Numbered from the stretch's first letter, positions 18,774-28,234 are shown. The stretch is DNA of 64,000 bases from CAZDQL01 sp964507325 (GCA_964507325.1 CAZDQL010000004.1:58133-122132); one strand, 5' to 3'. Notes: generated by a model not told the origin, from the sequence alone. Translations and numbers: made by a program.

Positions 18774-18844
18774 CCTCCAGCCAGGCGTGGGCGTGGCGTC
18801 CGAGGATTCGGTCGGCTCCCAGCCTCGGCCGCTAAGCTAGGGCC

Positions 18845-20455
18845 ATGAACCGGTTGACGATGCTACTCGCCCTGCTCGGCGCGTCATGCGCACTGGGGGC
18901 GTGGAACGCTCAGGCCGACGACGAGCCTTCTGCGGCCGATCGGCCACCGAACTTCCTCATCATCCTGGCCGACGACCTCGGCTTCTCCGACCTGGGCTGC
19001 TACGGAGGAGAGATCGAGACTCCCTGTCTGGATGCTCTGGCGCAGGGGGGGCTGAGCTTCACGCAGTTCTACAACTCGGGGCGCTGCTGGCCGACCCGCG
19101 CGTCCCTGCTGACGGGGTACTACGCCCAGCAGGTTCGCCGCGACAAGTTACCGGGAGTGGTTTCCGGGGGACGTGGAGTGCGTCCGAGCTGGGCGCGTCT
19201 GCTGCCGGAGCTGTTGCGGCCCGCGGGGTATCGCACCTATCACTCGGGCAAGTGGCACATCGATGGCGCGCCGCTGCAGAGCGGCTTCGATCGGTCCTAC
19301 CGGATGGACGATTTCGATCGCTTCTTCCACCCTCGCAAGCACAGCGAGGACGATGCGGGTTTGCCTCCGGTCGAGCCGGGCACCGGCTTCTACACGACCA
19401 GTGCGATCGCCGATCACGCGATCCGCTGTCTCGAGGATCACGCGGCAGAGTCCGCGGATCAGCCGTTCTTTCTCTTCCTCGCCTTCACCACTCCACACTT
19501 TCCCCTGCACGCTCTCCCGGAGGACATCGCTCGCTACGAGGAGGCCTACCTCCGGGACTGGCAGGCAGTGCGCGCGGAACGCTTCGCCCGTCAGAAGCAG
19601 TCCAGGCTGCTCGACGCGCGCCTGTCGGAGGTCGAACGGGACGTCGGCCCGCCCTACCACTTCCCGGAGGCCCTGGAGGTCCTCGGTGCGGGAGAGGTGA
19701 ACCGACCGCTGCCGTGGAAGGACCTGACCCCCGAGCAGCAGCGCTTCCAGGCCACCAAGATGGCGATCCACGCGGCGATGGTCGACCGCATGGACCGGGA
19801 CATCGAGAGGGTGCTGCGACAGCTGCAGGAGATGGGCGCCTTCGACGACACGTTGATCCTGTTCCTGTCGGACAACGGTGCCAGCGCCGAGATCATGGTG
19901 CGTGGGGATGGGCACGACCGGGAGGCCGCGCCGGGATCGGCGGCTTCCTACCTCTGTCTGGGACCCGGTTGGTCGAACGTCGCCAACACGCCCTTTCGAC
20001 GACACAAGACCTGGGTGCACGAGGGGGGCATCGCCACTCCCATGATCGCCCACTGGCCTCGAGGGATCGCCGCTCGCGGAGAGCAGCGCGGGACCAGCGG
20101 GCACGTCATCGATGTCGTGCCCACCCTGCTGGATCTGGCCGGCGTGCGAGCAGCGACGGAGCTGGAGGGCGCGCCTGTTCCCCCCGCCCCCGGCCGCAGC
20201 CTGGTCCCGGCCTTCGCTGGCGATGTCCAGATCGAGCGAGACCACCTGTGGTGGTCCCACGAGGGAAACCGGGCCTTGCGGGTCGGCCACTGGAAGCTCG
20301 TCGCCGCCCGTGGCGATGACTGGGAGCTGTTCGACATGAGGGCGGACCGCGCGGAGACCGACGACCTCGCGGGCGAGCATCGGGAGAGAGTCGAGCAGAT
20401 GGCCGAGCTGTGGCAGGCGTGCGAGAGCGAGTTCATCGAGCTGGCCAAGGACTGA
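18845..20455 (+). CDS. Secreted sulfatase (arylsulfatase family), 536 aa
   Basis: A signal peptide (about 1-24, ending AQA) is followed by the alkaline-phosphatase-fold sulfatase domain. FLIILADDLGFSDLGCYGG supplies the metal-binding Asp pair. The catalytic signature is Cys81 in CWPTRASLLTG, where Cys would be converted to formylglycine; Thr replaces the more common Ser of CxPSR, a tolerated variation in anaerobic-type and planctomycete sulfatases. Further motifs are YHSGKWHI, LFLSDNGAS and HEGGIATPMIAHWP. The C-terminal part carries the 'LRVGHWKLV...WELFDMRAD..E' subdomain. It would hydrolyse sulfate esters, probably on polysaccharides. Two more sulfatases follow immediately, one convergent. 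Confidence 0.95.
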   Translation: MNRLTMLLALLGASCALGAWNAQADDEPSAADRPPNFLIILADDLGFSDLGCYGGEIETPCLDALAQGGLSFTQFYNSGRCWPTRASLLTGYYAQQVRRDKLPGVVSGGRGVRPSWARLLPELLRPAGYRTYHSGKWHIDGAPLQSGFDRSYRMDDFDRFFHPRKHSEDDAGLPPVEPGTGFYTTSAIADHAIRCLEDHAAESADQPFFLFLAFTTPHFPLHALPEDIARYEEAYLRDWQAVRAERFARQKQSRLLDARLSEVERDVGPPYHFPEALEVLGAGEVNRPLPWKDLTPEQQRFQATKMAIHAAMVDRMDRDIERVLRQLQEMGAFDDTLILFLSDNGASAEIMVRGDGHDREAAPGSAASYLCLGPGWSNVANTPFRRHKTWVHEGGIATPMIAHWPRGIAARGEQRGTSGHVIDVVPTLLDLAGVRAATELEGAPVPPAPGRSLVPAFAGDVQIERDHLWWSHEGNRALRVGHWKLVAARGDDWELFDMRADRAETDDLAGEHRERVEQMAELWQACESEFIELAKD

Positions 20456-20500
20456 CGCAACCACGCCCTCGAGAGGTACGAGGCCCCGCGCTCGCCACCG

Positions 20501-20529
20501 GACGACCGCCTGCCGGGTGAGGCGTCGTC
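20501..20529. terminator. Hairpin between convergent sulfatase genes
   Basis: GACGACCGCCT (20501-20511) pairs with AGGCGTCGTC (20520-20529), giving a 10-bp stem with one bulged C and an 8-nt loop. It lies between two genes that end toward each other (20455 and 20546), a natural place for a bidirectional terminator. There is no T-run, which is common for planctomycete and other high-GC genomes. Confidence 0.4.
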
Positions 20530-20545
20530 AGGGCGTTCTAGCCCG

Positions 20546-22300
20546 CTATTCCCTGGGGACCACGGCGCGCGCACCCCGGTCCCCGACGACGAAGTGGCCG
20601 AGCGCCTCTCCCTCGCTGTCCGTGATCAGCCAGGCCGCGCCCGGACGTGTCTGCTGGCGTCGGCGCCCACCCGAGGGGATCTCTCCGTAGAGCTTCGGAC
20701 TGCCCTGGCGGTCGAGCCAGTGGAGTTGGACGGTTCGGCTCGACTCGTTGATGAAGACGACTTCGAATGGACCGCCTTCCGGCTTCGAAGCGGGGGGAGG
20801 AGCCTCGCCGGCGGGGTGCCAGGCGAGTGCGGGCAGCGACCCATCGCTGGGGCGGGGCTTCTCCGCGAAGGTCGTCGGGGAACGCAGGCGCAGGTCGGTG
20901 AGTCGACTCGCATGTTCCTCGAGCGTCGCGAGATTCGTCCACTCGTACGGGTCGGCCTCGATGTCGTAGAGCTCCTCGTCGCCGTTCGCGTAGTGGATGT
21001 AGCGCCAACGCTCGGTGCTGAGCCCGAAGCTGCCCGGCTGGCCGAGATGGGTCACCGCGACGTGGGGCCAGTCGGCTGCCGGATCCGCGAGGAGCGGAAC
21101 GAGGGAAGGACCGTCGTGATGCGGCTGCGCGGGCAGCCCGCAGAGCTCCAGGAGAGTCGGGAAGAGGCTGAGGAGGTTCACCGGCCGGTTGCAGGCTCCG
21201 GCACCCGTGCCGGCGGGAAGACCCGGCGCCCCCGGCGGAACGCGGATGATCAGCGGAACGCGCGTGCAGGCACGCCAGGCGGTGTACTTCTGCCAGTGTT
21301 GCTTCTCGCCGAGGTGCCAGCCGTGATCGGACCAGAGGACGACGATCGTGTTGTCCGCGTGCGGGCTCGCGGCGAGCGCGTCGAGCACGCGTCCCAACAT
21401 GGCGTCCGCGAAGTAGATCGAAGCGAGGTAGCCCTGGATCCCCTGCTTCCACTGCCCCTGGCTGCGAATGTGAGCGAAGTAACGGTTCGGACCCAACTGC
21501 TGACCGGCCGGGGGCAGGTCGTCGAGGTCATCCTCCCGGTAACCGGGGGGCAGCTGGATCGAGTCGAGCGGGAAGGGCTCGAAGTACTTCTTCGGGACAA
21601 ACCACGGTTCGTGGGGGCGATAGAGCCCACAGGCCAGGAAGAAGGGTTGCTCCCATTCCTGCGCGAGCTGCTCAGAGATCCAGCGGGCGACGAGGAAGTC
21701 GCCGCCGAACTCCTCGTCCGTGGCGTCGAGCGGGCCCCAGTCGGTCTCGACGTATTGCCAGGGGCCGCCGCGCGGCAGGCTGAGCGGGCGCTGCTCCGGA
21801 TAGAGGGTGCGCGGGAAGGGATTCTCGCTCTCCTTGTCGGGGAAGTAGTCGTCCCACGACGGCGCGTCGATGAAGTAGTGCAGCAGTTTCCCCGAGCCCG
21901 CGGACCGATAGCCGTGCCGGGAGAAGCTCTTCGGGATGATCTCCGCGTCCGGCAGGACTTCGCGCATCTGCTGTCGGTTGTCGTACAGACCGGAGCGGTG
22001 CGGCGAGCGGCCCGTGAAGATCGCGGTGCGCGACGGATTGCACGCGGGGGCGGGGCAGTGCGCGTTCGTGAACAGGATGCCGGACGCCGCGAAGCGATCG
22101 AGGTTCGGCGTGCGGACCTGCGGATGTCCGCCGAGAATGCCGGTCCAGTCGTTCAGGTCGTCGAGGGCGATGAAGAGGACGTTCGGCCGGGTCGGGTCGA
22201 GCTTCGGGGTCGCGCTGCTCGACGCCGCGACACCGAACGGATTCCCCGTCGAGAGGATGCCCCCGGCGAGGAGCAAGCGGGCGATTACGCTGTGACGCAT
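20546..22300 (-). CDS. Secreted sulfatase (iduronate-2-sulfatase-like) with C-terminal VHL-type beta domain (584 aa)
   Basis: The ATG at 22300 begins a signal peptide (MRHSVIARLLLAGGILSTG). The sulfatase domain (about 35-480) contains NVLFIALDDLNDW and Cys87 in CNPSRTAIFTG (formylglycine site). It also has PFFLACGLYRPHEPWFVP and LWSDHGWHLGEKQHW, all typical of the iduronate-2-sulfatase-like branch. After about residue 500 comes a separate domain: EVVFINESSRTVQLHWLDRQG, then LYGEIPSGG and AAWLITDSEG, ending FVVGDRGARAVVP. Its order and spacing match the beta domain of the von Hippel-Lindau protein (VIFCN.S...V..VWL...G....Y.TLPPG). Such domains are known in bacteria; its role here, perhaps protein or matrix binding, is unknown. 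Divergent from the sulfatase at 22457. Confidence 0.93.
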   Translation of the reverse strand: MRHSVIARLLLAGGILSTGNPFGVAASSSATPKLDPTRPNVLFIALDDLNDWTGILGGHPQVRTPNLDRFAASGILFTNAHCPAPACNPSRTAIFTGRSPHRSGLYDNRQQMREVLPDAEIIPKSFSRHGYRSAGSGKLLHYFIDAPSWDDYFPDKESENPFPRTLYPEQRPLSLPRGGPWQYVETDWGPLDATDEEFGGDFLVARWISEQLAQEWEQPFFLACGLYRPHEPWFVPKKYFEPFPLDSIQLPPGYREDDLDDLPPAGQQLGPNRYFAHIRSQGQWKQGIQGYLASIYFADAMLGRVLDALAASPHADNTIVVLWSDHGWHLGEKQHWQKYTAWRACTRVPLIIRVPPGAPGLPAGTGAGACNRPVNLLSLFPTLLELCGLPAQPHHDGPSLVPLLADPAADWPHVAVTHLGQPGSFGLSTERWRYIHYANGDEELYDIEADPYEWTNLATLEEHASRLTDLRLRSPTTFAEKPRPSDGSLPALAWHPAGEAPPPASKPEGGPFEVVFINESSRTVQLHWLDRQGSPKLYGEIPSGGRRRQQTRPGAAWLITDSEGEALGHFVVGDRGARAVVPRE

Positions 22301-22456
22301 CGGGTTCACCAACTCGCCCTTGATACGTCGCGCCTCTCTGCTTGGCAATGGCAGAGGCCGGGATAGGACGTTGAGGGGCCTCCGAGGCTTGGCCTCTGCA
22401 GGAACCGCCGGTAGAGTCGGTCCTGCGGTCACCGCGCGGCCCCCGTGCCTACCACC

Positions 22457-23941
22457 ATGTGGATTGGGTCCCTTCTTCCTGTTTTGACCATCGTCTGCAC
22501 CGGGGCGCTCGCATTCGCGGACAGGTCAGATCAGCCCAACGTCATCCTGATCCTCATCGATGATCTCGGCTGGGGGGATCTCGGCTGCTACGGCAACGAC
22601 TTCGTGGATACGCCCCGCATCGACCGGCTGGCGGCGGAGGGCGTGCGTTTCACGGATGCGTACGCGGCCGGGGCGGTCTGCTCGCCGACGCGCTGCGCGT
22701 TGCAGTCGGGACAGAACCAGGTGCGCATCGGGGTCACCGACTACATCCCCGGGCACTGGAGGCCGTTCGAACGCGTCATCACTCCGCGCCCGACCAGGGC
22801 GCTGCCCCTGGAGATCGTCACCATCGCCGAGGCCCTGGCGGTCAGGGACTACGCCACCGGCTACGTGGGAAAGTGGCACCTCGGCAATGAGACCCGCTTC
22901 GGGCCGCACCGGCAGGGCTACGACTTCGCGGCCGTCGTGACCGGACCACACCTGCCCGGTCGCTACCGCGTGCAGGGGCGGGCCGACCTGAAGCCCGGAC
23001 CGGAGCAGTACCGCACCGATTTCGAGGCGGACCTGTGCATCGACTTCATCCGGGCCCACAGGGAGGAGCCCTTCTTCCTGATGCTGTCACCCTACGCGGT
23101 GCACATCCCGCTGGCGGCCATGACGGACAAGGTCCAGAAGTACCGACAGCGTGCTGCGCAGCGCGATCGCGATCTGCCGCATCCGGTGTACGCGGCGATG
23201 ATCGAGCACTGCGACGACATGGTGGGGCGCATCCTCGATGCGCTCGAGGAGCTGGGCCTGACCGACCGCACCCTGGTCGTCCTGACCTCCGACAACGGGG
23301 GGCTCCAGCGGCGTTACGACTACCGGGCGCACGCCGACGACGTCGTCTCCAGCCTCGCGCCCCTGCGCGGTGAGAAGGGGTCGCTCCACGAGGGTGGCCT
23401 CCGGGTACCGCTGGTCGTGAAGTACCCGGCCCTGACGCGGCCCGGGACCGTCTGCGCGGAACCCGTGATCAGCCACGACCTCTACCCCACCTTCGTGGAA
23501 CTCGCGGGAGGGTCGCTACCGGAGAACCAGACGATCGACGGAGTCAGCCTCACCCCGCTCCTGTCCCGGCCCGCTGCCCGGCTGCCGCGCAGTGCACTGT
23601 TCTGGCACTATCCCCACTACCACCACGACCGACCGGCGAGCGCCATTCGTGAACGCGACTGGAAGCTGATCCAGTACCTGGATGGCACGGATGACGTGGA
23701 GCTGTTCCACCTGTCGGCGGACCTGGGCGAGGAGCGCAATCTCGCCGACGAGCACGCGGAGCGCGTGGCGGAGATGACGGCCAGACTGGAACGCTGGCGC
23801 GCTGACACGCTGGCGCGCATGCCGCTACCCAATCCCGGCTACGAACCCGAGCGGGCCGCGGAGTGGTGGAGCACGCGGACGGGCAAGCCCGTCGACAGCG
23901 ACGCACGCAAGCGGTTCCCGGCCACACCTGAGGGGCGCTGA
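22457..23941 (+). CDS. Secreted sulfatase (arylsulfatase A type), 494 aa
   Basis: The ATG at 22457 gives a clean signal peptide (MWIGSLLPVLTIVCTGALAFA); a GTG 12 nt earlier would also be in frame. Sulfatase motifs are NVILILIDDLGWGDLGCYG and Cys75 in CSPTRCALQSG (formylglycine site), then YVGKWHLG and VVLTSDNGG, ending with LHEGGLRVPLVVKYP. The C-terminal subdomain has FWHYPHYHHDRP, AIRERDWKLI and ELFHLSADLGEERNLA. This arrangement resembles N-acetylgalactosamine-6-/arylsulfatase A enzymes acting on sulfated glycans. It forms a cluster with the two preceding sulfatases and is divergent from the VHL-tailed one. Confidence 0.95.
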   Translation: MWIGSLLPVLTIVCTGALAFADRSDQPNVILILIDDLGWGDLGCYGNDFVDTPRIDRLAAEGVRFTDAYAAGAVCSPTRCALQSGQNQVRIGVTDYIPGHWRPFERVITPRPTRALPLEIVTIAEALAVRDYATGYVGKWHLGNETRFGPHRQGYDFAAVVTGPHLPGRYRVQGRADLKPGPEQYRTDFEADLCIDFIRAHREEPFFLMLSPYAVHIPLAAMTDKVQKYRQRAAQRDRDLPHPVYAAMIEHCDDMVGRILDALEELGLTDRTLVVLTSDNGGLQRRYDYRAHADDVVSSLAPLRGEKGSLHEGGLRVPLVVKYPALTRPGTVCAEPVISHDLYPTFVELAGGSLPENQTIDGVSLTPLLSRPAARLPRSALFWHYPHYHHDRPASAIRERDWKLIQYLDGTDDVELFHLSADLGEERNLADEHAERVAEMTARLERWRADTLARMPLPNPGYEPERAAEWWSTRTGKPVDSDARKRFPATPEGR

Positions 23942-24108
23942 CCCGCGGGGCGTACGGTCCGATGGGTCGACCGTGCGGGTCGCCGGACCGGCGTCCAGGC
24001 CTCGGCCCCGGCTCTGAGTGCGGAGCTCCCAGACCTCCGCAGAGGGACCACCTCGACCCCTCGGGCGTTAGCGGCTACGGTCCGTGCGAGGGGAGCACGC
24101 CGAGTTCC

Positions 24109-25413
24109 ATGGAATCCTCGACCCGACCCACCCGCATCACCTCGACGCGCGCATCGCTCGGCGCGCTGGCCGGCGGCCTGCTCCTCGGGGCGGCGCTGCG
24201 CGAGGTCGAGCACCCCTTGGCGCGCGCGGCGTTCGCCACCGTCGAGCCCTTGGGCCAGCTCTGGATGCGCGCGCTGCAGATGACCGTCGTACCGCTGGTC
24301 GTGACCAACCTCCTGGTGACGATCGTGACCGCGCGCCGCGGGGGCGTGGGCCGTTTGGGGCTCACCTCGCTCGGGGTGTTCGTGGCGCTCTTGGCCGCGG
24401 GGGGGCTCTTCACCGCCGGCCTGGGGCCGCTCGTCATCGACAGCTTGCCAGTGGACCGGGCAGCCGTGGCGGCGCTGCAGCCCGAGATCCCCGAAACGGC
24501 GCGCCTGGCCGCCGAGCGCGCGGCGCAGGACATTGGGCTCGCAGGCTGGTTCGGGCGGCTGCTGCCGGCCAATCTGCTGCAGGCGGTGGTGGACGGGGAG
24601 CTCCTGCAGGTGCTGCTCGCCACGGTGCTCTTCGGGTTGGCCGTCACGCGCCTGGCCCCTGAGCGGCGACGACGCCTGGAGGAGCTGTTCGAGGCGCTCA
24701 GTGACGCGGTCTTCGTGATGGTGCGCTGGGTGTTGTGGCTCACCCCGGCGGGTGTGTTCGCCCTGACCCTGGGCTTCGCGCGCGCGGCCGGGCTGGGCGC
24801 GGCCGAGATGCTCCTGCAGTTCGTGCTCGTTGTCTCGGGCCTGTTGGTCGCCTTCACACTCCTGCTCTACCCCCTGACCGCCCTGGCTGGCGGCGTCGGG
24901 CTGAGGCGCCTGGCGCGCGCCCTCTACCCCGCGCAGATCGTGGCGGTGAGTACGCGCTCGTCGCTGGCCACCGTGCCCGCGCTCTTCGAGGGCGGCCGCC
25001 GGCTCGGCATCGGGCGCGGCGCCCTGGGCTTCGTCCTGCCCTTCTCAGCCGCCACCTTCAAGGTCAACCGCACCGTTTCGAGCACGGCGAAGCTGCTCTT
25101 CCTGTGCCACGTCTACGACCTCCCGCTCACGCCCCTTCAGATCCTGGCCTTCGTGGTCACGGTGATGATCCTGAGCTTCAGCGCGGTGGGCATCCCCGGG
25201 GGCGGCGGGGCCTTCCGCACGCTGCCGGCCTACGTGGCGGTCGGCATCCCGATCGAGGGCCTGGTGCTGGTCGAGGCCGTGGACGTGATCCCCGACATCT
25301 TCAAGACGGTCACGAACTCCACCGGCTACCTGAGCTCGTCCGCGATCGTCGCCCGCCTCTCCCCGGCCCGCGCCAGCGCGCCGGTGGCCACCCCCGCCCC
25401 GGTCCGCGAATGA
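24109..25413 (+). CDS. Dicarboxylate/amino acid:cation symporter (DAACS/SDF family), 434 aa
   Basis: The ATG at 24109 directly precedes the first membrane helix (ASLGALAGGLLLGAALREVEH). The body shows eight membrane segments and the family signature region: ALYPAQIVAVSTRSSLATVPALF (serine-rich re-entrant hairpin HP1), then FVLPFSAATFKVNRTV and the second hairpin with VGIPGGGGAF, ending DVIPDIFKTVTNSTGYL. These are the cation- and substrate-binding parts of GltPh-like transporters. The classical NMDGT is here FKVNRT, a known divergence in some branches, so the substrate may not be glutamate or aspartate. The stop overlaps the start of the ABC gene by 4 nt, so translation is coupled. Confidence 0.9.
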   Translation: MESSTRPTRITSTRASLGALAGGLLLGAALREVEHPLARAAFATVEPLGQLWMRALQMTVVPLVVTNLLVTIVTARRGGVGRLGLTSLGVFVALLAAGGLFTAGLGPLVIDSLPVDRAAVAALQPEIPETARLAAERAAQDIGLAGWFGRLLPANLLQAVVDGELLQVLLATVLFGLAVTRLAPERRRRLEELFEALSDAVFVMVRWVLWLTPAGVFALTLGFARAAGLGAAEMLLQFVLVVSGLLVAFTLLLYPLTALAGGVGLRRLARALYPAQIVAVSTRSSLATVPALFEGGRRLGIGRGALGFVLPFSAATFKVNRTVSSTAKLLFLCHVYDLPLTPLQILAFVVTVMILSFSAVGIPGGGGAFRTLPAYVAVGIPIEGLVLVEAVDVIPDIFKTVTNSTGYLSSSAIVARLSPARASAPVATPAPVRE

Positions 25414-27185
25414 CCTCCCCCCGGGTGCTGCTCCCCCTGCTGGCCGGCTGCGGCCGGGCGCTCGTGCGCTACGGCGCGACGTCCGTGGGCCGTACGGCCC
25501 TGGCCATGGCGAGCATCCTGCTCGTGCGCGAGTTCCTGGCGGGCGTGCTGGGGGGCGGCAGCGGCCCCGCGGCGGAGCTGGCCCAGGGCGTAGGCCCGCG
25601 CACGGCGCTCTGGATCGTGGCCGGCCTGCTCGTCGCCAGCTGCGTCGGGGCGGCCCTCTTCAAGTACGACAACCTGGTCGTCGAGCAGCGACTCTTGCGA
25701 CGCGTCGAGCTGGGCCTGATGGAGCGCCTGCTGCGCCGCCTGCTCGGCCTCTCGCTGTCCTTCTACGACCGCCACCGCCAGGGCGACCTGATGCACGCCC
25801 TGCGCCGCGACGTCGCGCAGACGCGTACCACCGTGATGGCCCTGCTCTCCATGCTGGTGGAGGGCATGCTGGCGGCGGGGCTGTTCGTGGCGGCGCTCTG
25901 GATCAGCCCCTGGACGCTGCTCGTCACCCTGGTGCTCTTGGGCGCGGCCTTCCCGGTGTACGCCATCTCCAAGCGCACGCGCATGCAGTCGCACCGCGTG
26001 CGCCGCTCGAGCGCCGTCCTGTACGACGTGGTGCTGCAGCTCCTGGAGGGGCTGCGCGTGATCAAGGTCTACCGGGGCGAGGAGGCCGAGGCCCAGCGCG
26101 CGGTCGACCGGGCCCGCGAGCACTTCGACGACGCCGTGGAGATCGTGCGCGTGCAGTCCCTGGCGCAGGTGGTGCTGGAGTCCTTCGCTGGCATCAGCCT
26201 GGTGTGCGTGGTGGTGGTGGGCGGGTTCCAGGTGCTCGACGGTCAGCTCGGCTGGCCCTCGCTCCTGGCCTTCCTAATGGCCGTGGTCGCGCTCCACCGG
26301 CCGCTCAACATGCTGGGCACGAAGCTCGTCACCGTGCAGCGCAACGCCGCCTCGGTCGAGCGCGTGCTCGAGCTCCTGGCCCAACGCCCGGACGTGCGTG
26401 ACCCCGAGCGCCCCGCACCCTACCCCGCCGCACCGCAGAGCCTACGCCTGGAGGGCGTGCGCTTCGGCTACGGGGAAGGCCCCGTGCTCCACGGCGTGGA
26501 CCTCGAGGTGCGCGCGGGCGAGACGGTCGGCGTGGTGGGACCCTCGGGGGCCGGCAAGACCACACTACTCAACCTGCTGGCGCGCTTCTACGACCCCGAC
26601 GAGGGGCGCGTGCTGGTGGACGGCCGCGACCTGCGCGAACACCTGGTCATCGACCACCACCGCGCGCTGGCGCTGGTCACCCAGGAGCCCTTCCTGTTCG
26701 CGACCTCGGTGGGGGACAACATCCGCTGCGGCCGCCCCACGGCGACGGATGCCGAGGTCGAGCGGGCCGCGCGCCTGGCGGCGGTGTACGAGGAGCTGTG
26801 CGCCCTGCCGCAGGGCTACGACACCGTCGTCGGCCGCGGCGGGCGCGGGCTCTCCGCCGGCCAGGGCCAGCGGCTGTGCGTGGCCCGGGCGCTCCTCAAG
26901 GACGCCCCCATCGTGCTCCTGGACGAGCCCACCGCCAACCTCGACCCGCTGGCCGAGGCGCGCGTGCAACAGGCCCTGGAGCGCCTGCAGGAGGGTCGCA
27001 CCACGGTCATCGTGGCGCACCGCCTGGCCACCGTACGGCGCGCGGCGCGCCTCTACGTGCTCGAGGCCGGGCGCTGCATCGACGTCGGAACCCATGACGA
27101 ACTGCTCACGCGCTGCGCCACCTACCGGCGCATGTGGGAGCAGCAGGCGGGCAGCGACGCCGCTCCGCGGGAGGCGCCGGCGTGA
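25410..27185 (+). CDS. ABC transporter, fused membrane and ATPase domains (exporter type, 591 aa)
   Basis: The ATG at 25410 overlaps the symporter stop (ATGA). Six membrane helices lie in residues ~15-310, with the type IV exporter coupling region (FYDRHRQGDLMHALRRDV). The nucleotide-binding domain spans about 345-580: GPSGAGKTT with Lys383 (Walker A), a Q-loop in VTQEPFLFATSVGDNIR, the signature LSAGQGQRL (LSGGQ variant), IVLLDEPTANLD (Walker B) and the H-loop VAHRL. This is the MsbA-type half-transporter architecture, functioning as a dimer. Its partners are the upstream symporter and the downstream ATP-grasp-like gene, which begins inside its last codons (GTGA). Cargo is unknown. Confidence 0.93.
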   Translation: MTSPRVLLPLLAGCGRALVRYGATSVGRTALAMASILLVREFLAGVLGGGSGPAAELAQGVGPRTALWIVAGLLVASCVGAALFKYDNLVVEQRLLRRVELGLMERLLRRLLGLSLSFYDRHRQGDLMHALRRDVAQTRTTVMALLSMLVEGMLAAGLFVAALWISPWTLLVTLVLLGAAFPVYAISKRTRMQSHRVRRSSAVLYDVVLQLLEGLRVIKVYRGEEAEAQRAVDRAREHFDDAVEIVRVQSLAQVVLESFAGISLVCVVVVGGFQVLDGQLGWPSLLAFLMAVVALHRPLNMLGTKLVTVQRNAASVERVLELLAQRPDVRDPERPAPYPAAPQSLRLEGVRFGYGEGPVLHGVDLEVRAGETVGVVGPSGAGKTTLLNLLARFYDPDEGRVLVDGRDLREHLVIDHHRALALVTQEPFLFATSVGDNIRCGRPTATDAEVERAARLAAVYEELCALPQGYDTVVGRGGRGLSAGQGQRLCVARALLKDAPIVLLDEPTANLDPLAEARVQQALERLQEGRTTVIVAHRLATVRRAARLYVLEAGRCIDVGTHDELLTRCATYRRMWEQQAGSDAAPREAPA

Positions 27186-28234
27186 TCCTCTACCTGGTGC
27201 ACGCCACCCACGCCTTCACGATGCGCGGCTGGCTGGAGTCTCGCCGCTCGGAGGACGTGGCCCACCGCGTCCGCATCGTCCCCTACCGCGACCTGGCCGG
27301 TGCGCACGCCCTGCCCGCGGCCACCTACGTGTTCTCCGACATCGAGCGGTTGACCCACCTCGAGCGGAAGCTGGCCCTGCGCGTTCGTGGAGCGCTGGAG
27401 GCGGCCACCCCCCGGCCGCGCTTGCTGAACCACCCCGCGCGCGTGCTGACGCGCTACCCGCTACTCCGCACCCTTCACGAGCGCGGCTGGAACGACTTCC
27501 GGGCCGTGCGCGCCAGCGAGCCCCTCGACGACCTGCGCTACCCGGTCTGGGTGCGCGAGGAGCGCGAGCACTCCGGCAACCTGACCGAGCTACTGCACAC
27601 GCGGACCGAGCTCGACGCGGCCCTGGTCCGGCTGCGCAGACCGCTCTCGCCCTACCGCGGGCGGGAGCTCTTGGTGGTGGAGTTCTGCGACACGGCCGAC
27701 TCCCAGGGTGTCTACCGCAAGTACTCGGCCTTCCGCGTCGGCGAGCGGCTGTTGCCGCGCTACGTGGAGCACGCGCGGCACTGGATGGTCAAGCACCACG
27801 CCGCCTTCCACGACGAGGCGACGATCGCCGAGGAGGCGCGCTTCCTGGAGACGAATCCCCACGCGGGTCGGCTGTGGGAGCTGTTCGAGCTGGCCGGGAT
27901 CGAATACGGCCGCATCGACTACGGCGTGGCGGACGGCCGCCTGCAGGTATGGGAGATCAACACCAACCCGACGGTGGGTCCGCGTCCCGGTCGGCGGCGC
28001 ACGCCGGGAGATGAAGTGGACCCCGTGCGCACCGCGCGCGAGCCCCTCAAGCGGCGCTTCCACGCCTCCTTCCGCGCGGCGGTGGCGAGCCTGGACGATG
28101 GCGGAGACGCACTGACCGAAGCGATTCCGCTCGCGCTCGAGCCGAGCCTCCGGCTGCGGCTGACCCTCGAGCGCAACATGACCGCGGCCCGCCGCAAGTG
28201 GCACCGCTGGCTCCAGCGGCTACGAGGCGCCTAG
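27182..28234 (+). CDS. ATP-grasp-like protein of unknown substrate (350 aa)
   Basis: The GTG at 27182 overlaps the ABC stop (GTGA) and opens with a beta strand MILYLVHATHAFTMRG. The central part (DFRAVRA..., YPVWVREEREHSG..., LLVVEFCDTADSQGVYRKYSAF) looks like the lysine- and substrate-binding half of an ATP-grasp fold. ELAGIEYGRIDYGVADGRLQV followed by WEINTNPT is the typical metal-binding end (D...E.N.NP). ATP-grasp enzymes join a carboxylate to an amine or thiol using ATP. The last ~90 residues are Arg-rich helices. The operon with a transporter pair suggests it modifies or builds a transported small molecule or peptide, which is inference. No precursor peptide gene is visible nearby. Confidence 0.75.
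   Translation: MILYLVHATHAFTMRGWLESRRSEDVAHRVRIVPYRDLAGAHALPAATYVFSDIERLTHLERKLALRVRGALEAATPRPRLLNHPARVLTRYPLLRTLHERGWNDFRAVRASEPLDDLRYPVWVREEREHSGNLTELLHTRTELDAALVRLRRPLSPYRGRELLVVEFCDTADSQGVYRKYSAFRVGERLLPRYVEHARHWMVKHHAAFHDEATIAEEARFLETNPHAGRLWELFELAGIEYGRIDYGVADGRLQVWEINTNPTVGPRPGRRRTPGDEVDPVRTAREPLKRRFHASFRAAVASLDDGGDALTEAIPLALEPSLRLRLTLERNMTAARRKWHRWLQRLRGA

Noticed and set aside
24109..28234. Symporter/ABC/ATP-grasp operon as a ribosomal peptide (RiPP) cluster
   Set aside because: No short precursor gene, leader-recognition domain or peptidase is visible in or next to the operon.
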